A stretch of DNA of 64,000 nucleotides from Chitinophaga dinghuensis (lineage in GTDB: Bacteria; Bacteroidota; Bacteroidia; Chitinophagales; Chitinophagaceae): positions 186,001 to 250,000 of the forward strand of contig NZ_QLMA01000003.1 in NCBI RefSeq assembly GCF_003259435.1. The letters run 5' to 3'. A model generated the notes under the pieces. The model made no database searches and was not told the origin of the DNA. It saw only the letters and a program-made list of their open reading frames with translations. Each line of letters begins with the position of its first letter. Position 1 is the stretch's first letter. A program made the translations under genes and the position numbers. Below are positions 15,202 to 24,142 of this stretch, piece by piece.

Positions 15202-18200
15202 TTAGAATCTGACACTGATATTTCCGCCAATGAATCTGGTTGGTGGCGTTTGGGAGGTATTGGTGGTACCATCTGCATTATAGCCGCCTCCAATATTGAA
15301 TTCGGGATCAGTCCAGATATTTTCGGATGGTCTCCACATAAACAGGTTCCTGCCGGTAACCGCTATAGTAGCTCCTTTGATGATTTTAGTTCCTTTGAAA
15401 ACAGATGCTGGGAAGGTATAAGACAATACTACTTCTCTGAGCTTCCAGAAAGCGTTGCTGGTCACATATGGTGTACCGATTGTACTATATGCCTGCCAGA
15501 ATTGATACACATTCGCGATCTGTCTGGAAGTATTGGGTACATAGTGCCCGCTGCCATCATCATAAACGGAGTTGGGGAATACAAAACGCTGACGATTTCC
15601 ATAAGTGGAATGTTCAGAAGCGCCTGTCCAGTCTAATGTTTGTCCGATCTGATTGAATAATACGCCACCGCCTCTGTAATCTGCTACTATGGAAAGTCCG
15701 AAGTTCTTAAAGGAAACAGATGTATTCAGGCCCAGACGGTATGGCTGAAAAATGGAGCCCATGAATTTGTAGGCCGCTGCACGGGTAGGATAACCGTTAT
15801 TGTCTACAATCACTTTTCCAGTGGCAGGGTCTCTGTTGAAGTCTGTTACCTTCAACGCAGGGAAGGCATAGCCTACTACGGCATAGGCGTCATTGGTCAT
15901 TGATAGATCCGCGCCTCCGTTAGGCAACGCTACCACCTTGTTTTCAATATAAGTGAAGTTGGCGCCTATATCCCATCTCAGACCATTAGACCTGTTGTCA
16001 ATGAGATTCACTTTTAAATCAGACTCAACACCGAAGTTGGAAGTCTCTCCGCCATTCACAAGCATAGAAGAAAATCCTGTTGCAGGGGATACCTGAGAAG
16101 GGATGGTCTGATTTTTTGTTCTTTGTTTGAAAACTGTTGAAGTGAAGTTGATTCTATTCTTCAACAGGCTCACCTCAATACCGGCTTCAATTTCAGTGGT
16201 ACGTTCATCTCTTAGGTTAGGATTTGGCGCCAGCGAATTTTTAGTGTAACCAACACTATTATTATAAGGATAACCAGACGCCACATTGAAAGACGGAGTG
16301 GTCAAGTAAGCGCCATAAGTACTAACATTGCTTAAGTTAACCTGACCAGTCTGGCTGTACGCGAGTCTCACCTTACCAAAACTGATAACATCATTGTTAA
16401 ACATTTCTGGGAAAGCATCTGAAAGAATGAAGGCTGCATCTGCAGATCCATAAGAGAATCTTCTGTGTGCAGCAGCGAGAATGGAAGTCCAGTCGAAACG
16501 ATAGCTACCATGCAAGAACAGAAATTTGTTCACGCCAAAAGATAAATCAGCAAATGCTGCCTGTTGATTACGTGCTGCCTTGCTCTCTGCGGCATACTGC
16601 TGGCCAATGTAACTGGAAACATTATAAAAATCATTGAATGCAAGGGTATTGGCGCCAAAGCTTTCTGTATTGTATTTATCCTGAACGATGGAATGACCTA
16701 ACAACAGTTTGGAGTTAATAGCCCTCGACAATTGCTTTTTATATGACAATATGAAATCTCCCGTTAATCTAGATTCAAAGCTGGAGCCACCATTCGCGGT
16801 AGGCAATAGTACTTTCCTGTTAGATGCCTGCGTCCCGCCTGGAATATTATAGGGATTGGTTTGCTCATAGTCAGAATATTTCCAGCCGTTGCCCGTATTC
16901 TTGTAATTAAAGGAACTATAGGTGTAACCGAAGCGGTAACTGGCTTCTAAATTATCGGTGATCGCAATTCTTGCTGCTACGTTTCCTACGAATTTATTAT
17001 CTGTACTCTTAGATCTGAAGTTGTTCAGGTTCCACCAGGGATTATCATTCCAGGCATTGTAGTAGTTGTCCGGAGAAGAAAAGAACCCGGTTTTGAACCA
17101 GTTCAAATCCACATGTGACGGGGAGTTCAGGATTTGATTATATAAACTTCCTCTGTCCCAAATCTGGTCGGTATAGGTATTGGTATAGCCCAGTGTATAG
17201 TCAAGACTCACAATATTGTATTTGGTACTTCCATTAAGTTTAAAGAAGTTCTTGGTGAGTTTGTTTTCCGGTACGATATCAGATCTGTCTGTACGCTGAT
17301 AGGCAATATAGGTAGATGAATTTTGTGTGGAGGTACCGAGTGACAAGTCATACTGTTTAGTGATGCCTGTCTGGAAGAAATCGGTACGTGATCCTTTTTT
17401 AGGAGCGTAGGTGGTTCTGATCACCGTGTCTTTATAAGTTCCATCGTTGTAGAATATACGTTTGGGCGTACCTACGTCCACCATACTACCGTCGTATTTA
17501 GGACCGAATTGCTGGTTCTCAAAAGGAACATTGATAGTTTGTCCGGTGATAGGATCTACGTAAGCGGATTCGCCTCCCCAGCCACCATAGGTGTATTGAA
17601 GATTTGGCAGTTTGGAAATGCTTTCCCACTGTACGCTCGTTTTGAAGTTGATTTCTGTTTTGCCGGCGGCTGGTTTCTTAGTGGTAATCACCAGAGCGCC
17701 ATTGCTACCCATAGAACCATACAGAGAGGCGGCAGCGCTACCTTTCAGAACGTTCACACTTTCAATATCATTCGGGTTGATATTATTCAGGATGTAAGGC
17801 TGTACAATGGCTCCGTCCAACACAATGATGGCGGAGTTGTTCCCTGTAATAGACCTGTTACCGCGTAAATTAATTTTATAAGAAGGGTCCAGGTTATTGT
17901 CCTGTGTTTGTACAGAGAGCCCGGATACTTTACCAATTAACCCGGAGGTGGCATTGATATTTTCCGCCTGGTTTAATTCCTTGCCAGAGATAGTAGTGGC
18001 GGCATAGCCCAATTCCTTAGGCTGACGTTTAATACCATAGGCTGTAACCACTACTTCCGGTTGAAAAGTAGCTTTGAGTTTTAAGTGTACAACCAGTGGC
18101 TCATCGTTGATAATCTGCACTTCTTCTGATTGCGTACCTATATAAGAAAACACAAGAATTTTAGAACTGGTGGCAGGAACAGAAATTTGAAAATGGCCAT

Positions 18201-18705
18201 TGGCATCAGTACTGGTACCAAGCGAGGTCCCTTTAATTCTGATGGTTACTCCGGTTAACGGAGTGCCTTTTTCATCTGTAACAGTACCCTTAACAAACTG
18301 TGTAGACTGCTGAGGAGTGGAATTGTTATTCCGATTGTGGGCATCCGCTTTCAGCACAATGATATTGTGTCCTACTATAGAATAATTCAATGGTTGCCCT
18401 TTTAAGCAGCTGGCCAATGCATCTGCTACAGGAACATTGTTCAGGTTTACTGAAACAGGAGTGGTGGATCGCAGCGCATCATCTTTGTAAAAGAAGACAT
18501 AGTCCGTTTGGCGTTCTATGGCCGAAAATATTTGTTCAATATTCAATTTTTCACCCTTCAGCGTAACATTCTGTGAATACGATTTGGCGCTTAACTGTAA
18601 ACTGACCGTCAGTAAGAAAACAAAGATCGTTTTCATCTTGCATAGCTTTAGGTCAGGGCGTGGAAATCCTTGTATTCTCTCAAATACATTTTTTAAGAAA
18701 ATCAT
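15202..18705 (-). CDS. SusC/RagA TonB-linked outer-membrane transporter with STN domain
   Basis: 1167 residues from ATG 18705. After the signal peptide (FVFLLTVSLQLSAKSYSQ) comes a secretin/TonB N-terminal (STN) domain, IEQIFSAIERQTDYVFFY... up to about residue 110. Next are a CarboxypepD_reg-like domain (VKGTVTDEKGTPLTGVTIRIKG), a plug (NRSITGNNSAIIVLDGAIV; NDIESVNVLKGSAAASLYGSMGSNGALVITTK) and the beta-barrel, ending in FIGGNISVRF. The STN domain marks it as a signal transducer that contacts FecR, whose gene is immediately upstream. An in-frame start at 18753 would add 16 non-signal residues; I prefer 18705. It imports an unknown ligand together with SusD. Confidence 0.92.
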   Translation of the reverse strand: MIFLKNVFERIQGFPRPDLKLCKMKTIFVFLLTVSLQLSAKSYSQNVTLKGEKLNIEQIFSAIERQTDYVFFYKDDALRSTTPVSVNLNNVPVADALASCLKGQPLNYSIVGHNIIVLKADAHNRNNNSTPQQSTQFVKGTVTDEKGTPLTGVTIRIKGTSLGTSTDANGHFQISVPATSSKILVFSYIGTQSEEVQIINDEPLVVHLKLKATFQPEVVVTAYGIKRQPKELGYAATTISGKELNQAENINATSGLIGKVSGLSVQTQDNNLDPSYKINLRGNRSITGNNSAIIVLDGAIVQPYILNNINPNDIESVNVLKGSAAASLYGSMGSNGALVITTKKPAAGKTEINFKTSVQWESISKLPNLQYTYGGWGGESAYVDPITGQTINVPFENQQFGPKYDGSMVDVGTPKRIFYNDGTYKDTVIRTTYAPKKGSRTDFFQTGITKQYDLSLGTSTQNSSTYIAYQRTDRSDIVPENKLTKNFFKLNGSTKYNIVSLDYTLGYTNTYTDQIWDRGSLYNQILNSPSHVDLNWFKTGFFSSPDNYYNAWNDNPWWNLNNFRSKSTDNKFVGNVAARIAITDNLEASYRFGYTYSSFNYKNTGNGWKYSDYEQTNPYNIPGGTQASNRKVLLPTANGGSSFESRLTGDFILSYKKQLSRAINSKLLLGHSIVQDKYNTESFGANTLAFNDFYNVSSYIGQQYAAESKAARNQQAAFADLSFGVNKFLFLHGSYRFDWTSILAAAHRRFSYGSADAAFILSDAFPEMFNNDVISFGKVRLAYSQTGQVNLSNVSTYGAYLTTPSFNVASGYPYNNSVGYTKNSLAPNPNLRDERTTEIEAGIEVSLLKNRINFTSTVFKQRTKNQTIPSQVSPATGFSSMLVNGGETSNFGVESDLKVNLIDNRSNGLRWDIGANFTYIENKVVALPNGGADLSMTNDAYAVVGYAFPALKVTDFNRDPATGKVIVDNNGYPTRAAAYKFMGSIFQPYRLGLNTSVSFKNFGLSIVADYRGGGVLFNQIGQTLDWTGASEHSTYGNRQRFVFPNSVYDDGSGHYVPNTSRQIANVYQFWQAYSTIGTPYVTSNAFWKLREVVLSYTFPASVFKGTKIIKGATIAVTGRNLFMWRPSENIWTDPEFNIGGGYNADGTTNTSQTPPTRFIGGNISVRF

Positions 18706-18748
18706 ATTTTTTGGTTGAGAAATGAGCAATAGACGTTGGTCTCTTAAA

Positions 18749-18766
18749 TTCAAAAGCGCTTTTGAA
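18749..18766. promoter_or_regulatory. 18-bp perfect palindrome between fecR and susC
   Basis: TTCAAAAGCGCTTTTGAA is an uninterrupted dyad in the 90-bp gap between FecR and SusC, about 44 bp upstream of the susC start. There is no T-tract on either side, so an operator or an mRNA processing site is more likely than a terminator. Confidence 0.5.
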
Positions 18767-18795
18767 AATTCAATGATCCCTATTTGATTGATACT

Positions 18796-20031
18796 TTATT
18801 TTATAATAATCGTGGAGTTATTTATCTCATATTTGATATTGTTTAGATCTAATATTTTCAGGAATTCAGCCAGACTTTCCGTACGTTTTAGTTTGCCGGT
18901 GAATTTTATGTCTGCTACATTGCCTTCAAACTGAACATTCACATCGTACCATCTTTCTACTTGTCTCATAACGGCAGAGAGAGGTACCGCGGCAAATTGG
19001 GTATAGCCGTTTTTCCAGGCTATTACCGCATTTACATCTGCTGATGTAGTGAGATACATGTCTCCTTTCCTGCTGATGTTTACCTGTTGGTTAGGTTGTA
19101 ATACCTGCGATTGCAGGGAGTTATTCACATGTACTTTTACTTTTCCTTCCAGTAGGGTCGTGCTGACTACCGGTTCATTTGAATAGGAGTTGATATTGAA
19201 TTTTGTTCCTAGTACTTCAATGCGGCAACCGCGGTTATCTGTTGCATTGCTGGTAGCTTCTACGATGAATGCTGCCGGCTGATCATGATGGCCCGACAAG
19301 TGTTCCACTTCGAAATAAGCTTCTCCGGTGATGTATACCTTGCGTTCTCCGGCGGGAAACACAACCGGGAACCTAATGGAGGAAGCCGCATTTAACCAAA
19401 CTTTACTACCGTCGGACAATTGCAGGAAATACTGCCCGCCGCGGGGAGTAGTGATGGTATTATAAACTATTTGGTCTCCATCTTTTCCTGCAGCGCTGTA
19501 AATAACTGCTCCATTCTGGTTTTTCACAACACGGCCTTGGCCTTGTGTGGCAAGCAATCCATTGGGAACGCTGTCCAGGAGGATAGTCTGTCCGTTGCTA
19601 AGGATAAGCGTGGCTTTGTTGCTGCTGTTACTGGTAGAAGACTTCCTGCCAGCTATTTCACGAGTAGCCTTGTTACCGGATTGATGAAGGACATAATAAC
19701 CAGATAGGCTGATAAGGACTGCAACCGTGGCTGCGGCAGCCCATTTCCACCATCGCATGCGACTTATTTTGACTGGAACATGGGGAACAATTGCTGTATC
19801 AGATGTTTGCGGGAAGATGTCATTCAATATTTTTTCGGCATCTTCCTGACTCAGGAATGTATTTATTTGTTCAGGGTGCTGGTGAATATCCTCAATAGTC
19901 TGGGCAATCAGCTCTTTTACGATTATCTCATTTCCGGTAAGGGAGAAAAGTTCGTATAGCTCTGATAGTTCTTCCGTGGAACAGTTATCATTTACATATT
20001 TGTGGAATAATTCCAGCAATCGATCCTGCAT
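18796..20031 (-). CDS. FecR-family anti-sigma factor
   Basis: 411 residues. A cytoplasmic N-terminal segment of about 90 residues contacts the sigma factor, then one membrane helix (WWKWAAAATVAVLISLSGYYVL). The periplasmic FecR domain follows (ITTPRGGQYFLQLSDGSKVWLNAASSIRFPVVF; RKVYITGEAYFEV) and a C-terminal DUF4974-like domain (FAAVPLSAVMRQVERWYDVNVQF) that resembles STN and would meet SusC. It sits between the ECF sigma gene and the STN-bearing susC, the standard order for trans-envelope signalling: ligand binding to SusC passes through FecR to the sigma factor. Confidence 0.92.
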   Translation of the reverse strand: MQDRLLELFHKYVNDNCSTEELSELYELFSLTGNEIIVKELIAQTIEDIHQHPEQINTFLSQEDAEKILNDIFPQTSDTAIVPHVPVKISRMRWWKWAAAATVAVLISLSGYYVLHQSGNKATREIAGRKSSTSNSSNKATLILSNGQTILLDSVPNGLLATQGQGRVVKNQNGAVIYSAAGKDGDQIVYNTITTPRGGQYFLQLSDGSKVWLNAASSIRFPVVFPAGERKVYITGEAYFEVEHLSGHHDQPAAFIVEATSNATDNRGCRIEVLGTKFNINSYSNEPVVSTTLLEGKVKVHVNNSLQSQVLQPNQQVNISRKGDMYLTTSADVNAVIAWKNGYTQFAAVPLSAVMRQVERWYDVNVQFEGNVADIKFTGKLKRTESLAEFLKILDLNNIKYEINNSTIIIK

Positions 20032-20041
20032 AAAAGCTGAT

Positions 20042-20081
20042 TATAAGTGCCTTCAATAATATTAGACGCACGGCACTTATA
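20042..20081 (-). promoter_or_regulatory. Hairpin in front of fecR
   Basis: Perfect 10-bp arms TATAAGTGCC (20042-20051) and GGCACTTATA (20072-20081), 20-base loop. The structure ends about 10 bases before the fecR start codon in the sigma-fecR gap. It could limit FecR translation or transcript read-through. Confidence 0.5.
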
Positions 20082-20127
20082 CAAAGGGGTAGATGAAAAA
20101 ATATTTTTTTTCAAAAAAACAGGGCGA

Positions 20128-20775
20128 TTAATTAACGTATTTATAATCAATAGGAATTTCGTTCGAAGGAACGGAATGATCAGGATGATCGGTGAGGTGA
20201 GGGGAGTAGTTGGACACGCAAAGAAAAATGACCAGAAGGAAACTCTGATCGCGCAAATAGGCTTGAATTACTTTATTGGCGGCCATTATATGTTTCTTGA
20301 CGGTCTCTTTTGAAATTTTCAATTGGGCCGCTATTTCATCATGGGTAAATCCTGCCGTTCTGCTGAGGTGATATACATGCTTTTGCTGTGGTGTCAACTG
20401 TTGGGCAGCCATAGAAATAGAGGCTTGCAGGTCGCGCAGTTTGAGCGCTTCTTCCGTGCCGGTATCGCTATCGACACTGTTTTCCTGCATCATACTGATA
20501 ATTTTTCCTTCCGCTTTCTTTTTTCTTAACCTACTATAGATGTTATTCCGCACCATGGTGTGGAGATAGGCATTGAAATTTTCAATTTCATGGAGCGATG
20601 CTCTGTTGAGCCAGATAGTTGTAAACACTTCCTGTAATACATCTTTGCTGTTACTATCTGATTTCAATAACTTTTGTGCAGCGAAATATACTTTCGCTTT
20701 ATATTTTTCAAATAGTCTTACAAATGCAGTTTCGTCTCCCTCCGCTATCGCAGGCAAAAGTCTTGTATCCTCCAT
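20128..20775 (-). CDS. ECF-type RNA polymerase sigma factor
   Basis: 215 residues. Region 2 is seen in the N-terminal half (DETAFVRLFEKYKAKVYFAAQKLLKSDSNSKDVLQEVFTTIW and NFNAYLHTMVRN). Region 4 follows with the helix-turn-helix FTHDEIAAQLKISKETVKKHI. A short extra tail of about 30 residues after region 4 starts with a hydrophobic run (SFLLVIFLCV), which is slightly unusual. It leads the operon sigma-fecR-susC-susD and should transcribe the Sus genes once FecR relays the SusC signal. A partial -7 match (TACTTTAG, minus strand, 20799-20806) lies upstream. Confidence 0.92.
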   Translation of the reverse strand: MEDTRLLPAIAEGDETAFVRLFEKYKAKVYFAAQKLLKSDSNSKDVLQEVFTTIWLNRASLHEIENFNAYLHTMVRNNIYSRLRKKKAEGKIISMMQENSVDSDTGTEEALKLRDLQASISMAAQQLTPQQKHVYHLSRTAGFTHDEIAAQLKISKETVKKHIMAANKVIQAYLRDQSFLLVIFLCVSNYSPHLTDHPDHSVPSNEIPIDYKYVN

Positions 20776-20973
20776 TGTTAGCCAATTACGTGGTCGTACT
20801 AAAGTAGTAAAAAATTGATTACAAGTTTAGGTAGACACGGTGGCACATGCCGGAAAGTATTATGGAAAAGTAGGCCTGTGCCCCTGGAGAATGGACTATT
20901 TATAGCCGGAGAGGTTATTTTAAAATTGAATGGCCTGTACCTGAACTATTCGTGTCAATCACCAAAATTCTTC

Positions 20974-20981
20974 TATTTTTG
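20974..20981 (+). promoter_or_regulatory. -7 promoter element for YD-repeat lipoprotein gene
   Basis: TATTTTTG matches TAnnTTTG exactly, 33 bp before the ATG at 21015. No clear -33 element. Confidence 0.45.
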
Positions 20982-21014
20982 GCTCATCTATACCCAATTA
21001 AACCACATTAACCT

Positions 21015-21875
21015 ATGAAATATCTAATCATCTCCCTATTACTATGCTGTGCCTGCTCAACGCCACCACACAGAGAGAACTTTCTGCTCCATGCTAAAAA
21101 TGACTGGAAAGAGGACGAATTAAGAGGTAAGCCCAGGAAAGTTGTTGAAAATGAATATGAAAATGGTAAATGGACAAGTATCCTTACCTGTGAATACAAT
21201 GAAATGGGCTTTCTTACCAGAAAGGATAGAATCAGGATTCAGTCTAGTGGTAATATTGACACCAGCCTGTGTAGGTATGAGTATGATACCATAAATGGAA
21301 TCAAAACCATTAATGAATCGTATGACGGCTACAAACAAACACCCAATCAATTTTGGTATAATACCAAAGGGCTGTTGATCCGCGATACCTCATTTGAACG
21401 TAGCAACAGATACCGCTATGATGCGCAAAACAGGCTGGTGGAAGAAATATTCAGCTCTTCAGGCAAAGATGTCAGGAGAACAGTTTATGATTATTACCCG
21501 GATGGAAAGGTTAAGAAAGGAGAATATGACCTGGGCGGGGAAGGCAAGAAATCCGAATCCATCACTACGGATTCCACTGAGATCCACCTATCCTTTCATA
21601 AAGGAGATACCATCGCCAAAGTATTTTATCAGAAGGATAAATTCGGCAACATTATCTTTAGTACGAACGATATTGCCTGGGGATGTCTGACCAGAGCTGA
21701 TTACATAAAATACTACTACAATGCGAACAATGAACTGGTGAAGGAGGAATATGTAAGTTCATTCGGTAGTCCGAAAATTATTATCCACGACAACCACAAT
21801 GATAAAGCTGGTAACTGGTTGACGAAAGAATATGACGAAAAAAAGCTAATTAGAACGATTACCTATTGGGAATAA
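21015..21875 (+). CDS. YD-repeat-like lipoprotein
   Basis: 286 residues with a lipoprotein signal (SLLLCCACS). The rest is built of short beta repeats with the YD/RHS rhythm: CEYNEMGFLTRKDR, YEYDTINGIKTI, WYNTKGLLIRDT, YRYDAQNRLVEE, YDYYPDGKVKKGEY, YYYNANNELVKEEY and the closing YDEKKLIRTITYW. It is far too short for an RHS toxin and has no toxin tip, so it is more likely an exported scaffold or binding protein. It has its own promoter and terminator. Function unknown. Confidence 0.75.
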   Translation: MKYLIISLLLCCACSTPPHRENFLLHAKNDWKEDELRGKPRKVVENEYENGKWTSILTCEYNEMGFLTRKDRIRIQSSGNIDTSLCRYEYDTINGIKTINESYDGYKQTPNQFWYNTKGLLIRDTSFERSNRYRYDAQNRLVEEIFSSSGKDVRRTVYDYYPDGKVKKGEYDLGGEGKKSESITTDSTEIHLSFHKGDTIAKVFYQKDKFGNIIFSTNDIAWGCLTRADYIKYYYNANNELVKEEYVSSFGSPKIIIHDNHNDKAGNWLTKEYDEKKLIRTITYWE

Positions 21876-21900
21876 TAGAATGATAAAATCTATTTCTGTC

Positions 21901-21937
21901 CATGATCGCTCCCGAATTTTAAACGAGGGCGATCATG
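21901..21937 (+). terminator. Terminator after YD-repeat lipoprotein gene
   Basis: CATGATCGC / GCGATCATG (9 bp, extended by imperfect inner pairs), followed by TTTAAATG. The T-tract is short, so strength is moderate. Confidence 0.6.
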
Positions 21938-22125
21938 TTTAAATGCTGAAAATTCGCATTTTCACAGTTATATCCGAATGGTGTTTTTCCAAAATATCCA
22001 ATTTTGAAGGTCCCCTGGGTATGTAGATGCCAGTATACATTCGTTTATTCTGTATGCACAGGTATTCTTGCGTTCAATAGGAGCCAGGCCGACATTATTT
22101 TCCTATAATCTTTATTAATTAGTAT

Positions 22126-22644
22126 ATGAAAAAGCTATTGACAATTATGCTGTTAACCATATCAGGGTTGAAATTATCAGGCATGTCTTCTAAAGGAGAT
22201 AGTATTTACTATGGTAACAGGAGTATCTGGTATGTTTTCTACGAAGAAGGGCGTACACCGCTGACGGTGGAAATAGGAGGGATTAAATACGGCTATCATG
22301 ATCAGATGCAACCTGTTAATGAGAACGGAATAATTGCCAGGAGCGATGTGGGTACATTGTACCGGAAAGATGGGAGTGTATACTACCAGAATACAGCGAT
22401 CAAGATTGATGTCAAGCTCAGTAAGCGATCTATCAGCGATAAACTGAACGCGCAGCGGAACAAGATATATACAATCATGGCGTTGTCGCAAATTCGTGGA
22501 CTTGAAGGGCAGTATAAGGCCGAAGGCTTTAATATGGGAGGGACTAATGATGATTTTCTGTATTATAAAGAAAATGTGCACCTGCCTTCCGGGTATCAGC
22601 CGGGTTATCTGAAGCGATTTTATGAATTTATCTCCAAAAAATAG
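22126..22644 (+). CDS. Hypothetical secreted protein
   Basis: 172 residues. The N-terminus MKKLLTIMLLTISGLKLSGM looks like a signal peptide. The middle contains beta-like segments (DSIYYGNRSIWYVFYEEGRTPLTVEIGGIKYGYHD; GTLYRKDGSVYYQN) and the end is helical. I recognise no family. It is a single-gene unit between the lipoprotein gene and the tRNA-Asp terminator. It counts as real because of the signal peptide, the absence of competing frames and normal codon use. Confidence 0.65.
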   Translation: MKKLLTIMLLTISGLKLSGMSSKGDSIYYGNRSIWYVFYEEGRTPLTVEIGGIKYGYHDQMQPVNENGIIARSDVGTLYRKDGSVYYQNTAIKIDVKLSKRSISDKLNAQRNKIYTIMALSQIRGLEGQYKAEGFNMGGTNDDFLYYKENVHLPSGYQPGYLKRFYEFISKK

Positions 22645-22826
22645 TAGTGTAGTCACGCTGTGGCTACCTGCTTCCTCCAAAAAAATGGGTATGAAAGCGA
22701 AATTGCAAAAACTCATTTTTTCTGAAGGAATCGTCTATGATCGCAAAAATGAGGTACTTCGAACCGAAAAAGTAAAGGAAGTATTTGCACTAATCGCAAG
22801 CCTGTCGGGCAACACCGGCTCAAATG

Positions 22827-22867
22827 AAAAAGGGACAAACCATACTGATGATGATTTGTCCCTTTTT
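22827..22867. terminator. Bidirectional terminator of tRNA-Asp
   Basis: Perfect 13-bp stem AAAAAGGGACAAA (22827-22839) / TTTGTCCCTTTTT (22855-22867). On the minus strand it starts two bases after the tRNA discriminator base, so tRNA-Asp transcripts end here. It also stops plus-strand transcription from 22126. Confidence 0.85.
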
Positions 22868-22868
22868 G

Positions 22869-22942
22869 CGGACTGGACGGGACTCGAACCCGCGACCTCC
22901 GCCGTGACAGGGCGGCATTCTAACCAACTGAACTACCAATCC
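22869..22942 (-). tRNA. tRNA-Asp (anticodon GTC)
   Basis: Read on the minus strand: acceptor GGATTGG pairs with CCAGTCC, with discriminator G at 22869. D-arm TAGTTCAG...GTTAGAAT, anticodon loop CTGTCAC (GUC), and T-arm GCGGGTTCGAGTCCCGT. 74 nt without an encoded CCA. The sequence closely follows the bacterial tRNA-Asp consensus. Confidence 0.97.
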
Positions 22943-23013
22943 GTATATTTTTGTAGAAGATACTTGCTATCTTTCTGTTTCCCAAGTGGTTGTGTTGTTC
23001 CGTTTTGGGATTG

Positions 23014-23046
23014 CAAAGATAGCAACAAAGTTTTCATTTTAGCAAA
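23014..23046 (-). promoter_or_regulatory. Promoter of tRNA-Asp
   Basis: On the minus strand: TTTG (23046-23043), 21-bp spacer, TATCTTTG (23021-23014). This is a full match to the Bacteroidota TTTG / TAnnTTTG promoter. It implies a leader of about 65 nt before the mature tRNA. Confidence 0.7.
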
Positions 23047-23109
23047 TCTTTTTTAAAAAAATTTTTCAGCACTATCTTTACACCGTACTTTAACCAATTT
23101 ATTCAAATT

Positions 23110-24063
23110 ATGCAATTTCTGGATTTCGAAAAACCTATCGAGAATTTATATGAGCAGCTGGCCAAGCTGAAGGAAAATGGTGAAAAGTCAGGTGTAGATG
23201 TTTCCGCTACTGTAAAGGAGTACGAAGCTAAGATCGAAACCACTCGCCTGGAGATTTACGATCACCTGACCGCTTGGCAGAGAGTGCAGCTCAGTCGTCA
23301 TCCCGATAGGCCCTATACTCTGGCGTATATCGAAAAGATGTGCAACAACTTTGTGGAACTGCACGGCGACCGGAATGTAAAGGACGATAAAGCTATGGTA
23401 GGCGGCTTCGCCGACCTGGACGGCGAAACCGTTATGTTTATCGGTCAGCAGAAAGGGGTCAATACCAAAATGAGACAGCTCAGAAACTTCGGTATGGCCA
23501 ATCCGGAAGGTTATCGTAAAGCCCTCCGCCTGATGAAACTCGCGGAAAGGTTCAACAAACCTATCGTTACACTGATCGACACTCCCGGTGCATATCCTGG
23601 ACTGGAAGCGGAAGAAAGAGGCCAGGCAGAAGCCATTGCCCGTAATCTCTTCGAAATGGTGAAACTCCGCGTACCAGTTATCTGTATTATTATCGGTGAA
23701 GGCGCTTCCGGTGGAGCCCTCGGTATCGGTATCGGTGACCGCGTACTCATGCTGGAAAACAGCTGGTATACCGTTATCTCCCCTGAAAACTGCTCTACCA
23801 TCCTCTGGCGCAGCTGGAACTTCAAAGAGAAAGCAGCCGAAGAACTGAAACTCACTTCCGACTACATGAGCCAGTTTGGCCTGGTAGACGGCGTTATCCG
23901 CGAACCACTGGGCGGCGCCCACGTAAATCCGGATGAAATGGCTGATATCCTGAAGAAACGTATCAAGGATGCGCTCGCTGAACTGAAAAATATCGATCCG
24001 GATACCCGCATCGAACAGCGTATCGACAAATTCTCCCGCATGGGCTTTTACGAGGAGCGTTAA
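23110..24063 (+). CDS. accA: Acetyl-CoA carboxylase, carboxyltransferase subunit alpha
   Basis: 317 residues, the standard length. Transfers the carboxyl group from carboxybiotin to acetyl-CoA, forming malonyl-CoA for fatty-acid synthesis, in complex with AccD. Family features: the N-terminal helical hairpin ([17 protein letters not shown]), [22 protein letters not shown], the crotonase-like core ([52 protein letters not shown]) and [21 protein letters not shown]. It is a single gene here with a weak -7 element (TATCTTTA, 23073-23080) and its own terminator; accD is not in the window. Confidence 0.97.
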   Translation: MQFLDFEKPIENLYEQLAKLKENGEKSGVDVSATVKEYEAKIETTRLEIYDHLTAWQRVQLSRHPDRPYTLAYIEKMCNNFVELHGDRNVKDDKAMVGGFADLDGETVMFIGQQKGVNTKMRQLRNFGMANPEGYRKALRLMKLAERFNKPIVTLIDTPGAYPGLEAEERGQAEAIARNLFEMVKLRVPVICIIIGEGASGGALGIGIGDRVLMLENSWYTVISPENCSTILWRSWNFKEKAAEELKLTSDYMSQFGLVDGVIREPLGGAHVNPDEMADILKKRIKDALAELKNIDPDTRIEQRIDKFSRMGFYEER

Positions 24064-24090
24064 AAAATAATTTAGAGAACACGATAAAAA

Positions 24091-24129
24091 ATTAGAATTT
24101 CGGCCTCCGAAATTCTAATTTTGTTTTTT
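24091..24129 (+). terminator. Terminator of accA, carrying the dapA -7 element
   Basis: Perfect 13-bp stem ATTAGAATTTCGG / CCGAAATTCTAAT (24091-24103, 24107-24119) with loop CCT and a T-rich tail to 24129. Its 3' arm and tail contain TAATTTTG. Confidence 0.88.
24116..24123 (+). promoter_or_regulatory. -7 promoter element of dapA
   Basis: TAATTTTG, an exact TAnnTTTG match, 19 bp before the dapA ATG. It overlaps the end of the accA terminator stem and its T-tail. Confidence 0.5.
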
Positions 24130-24142
24130 CGTAATTACAATC

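Noticed and set aside
15177..15293. N-terminal extension of SusD by 39 codons
   Set aside because: It overlaps the end of susC, and the lipoprotein signal begins at ATG 15176.
18706..20127. Cobalamin or other known riboswitch in front of the susC genes
   Set aside because: Gaps are short or lack the conserved riboswitch boxes; control is explained by ECF sigma/FecR or the AraC protein.
22622..23056. 144-codon plus-strand frame
   Set aside because: It crosses the whole tRNA-Asp gene and its terminator on the opposite strand.
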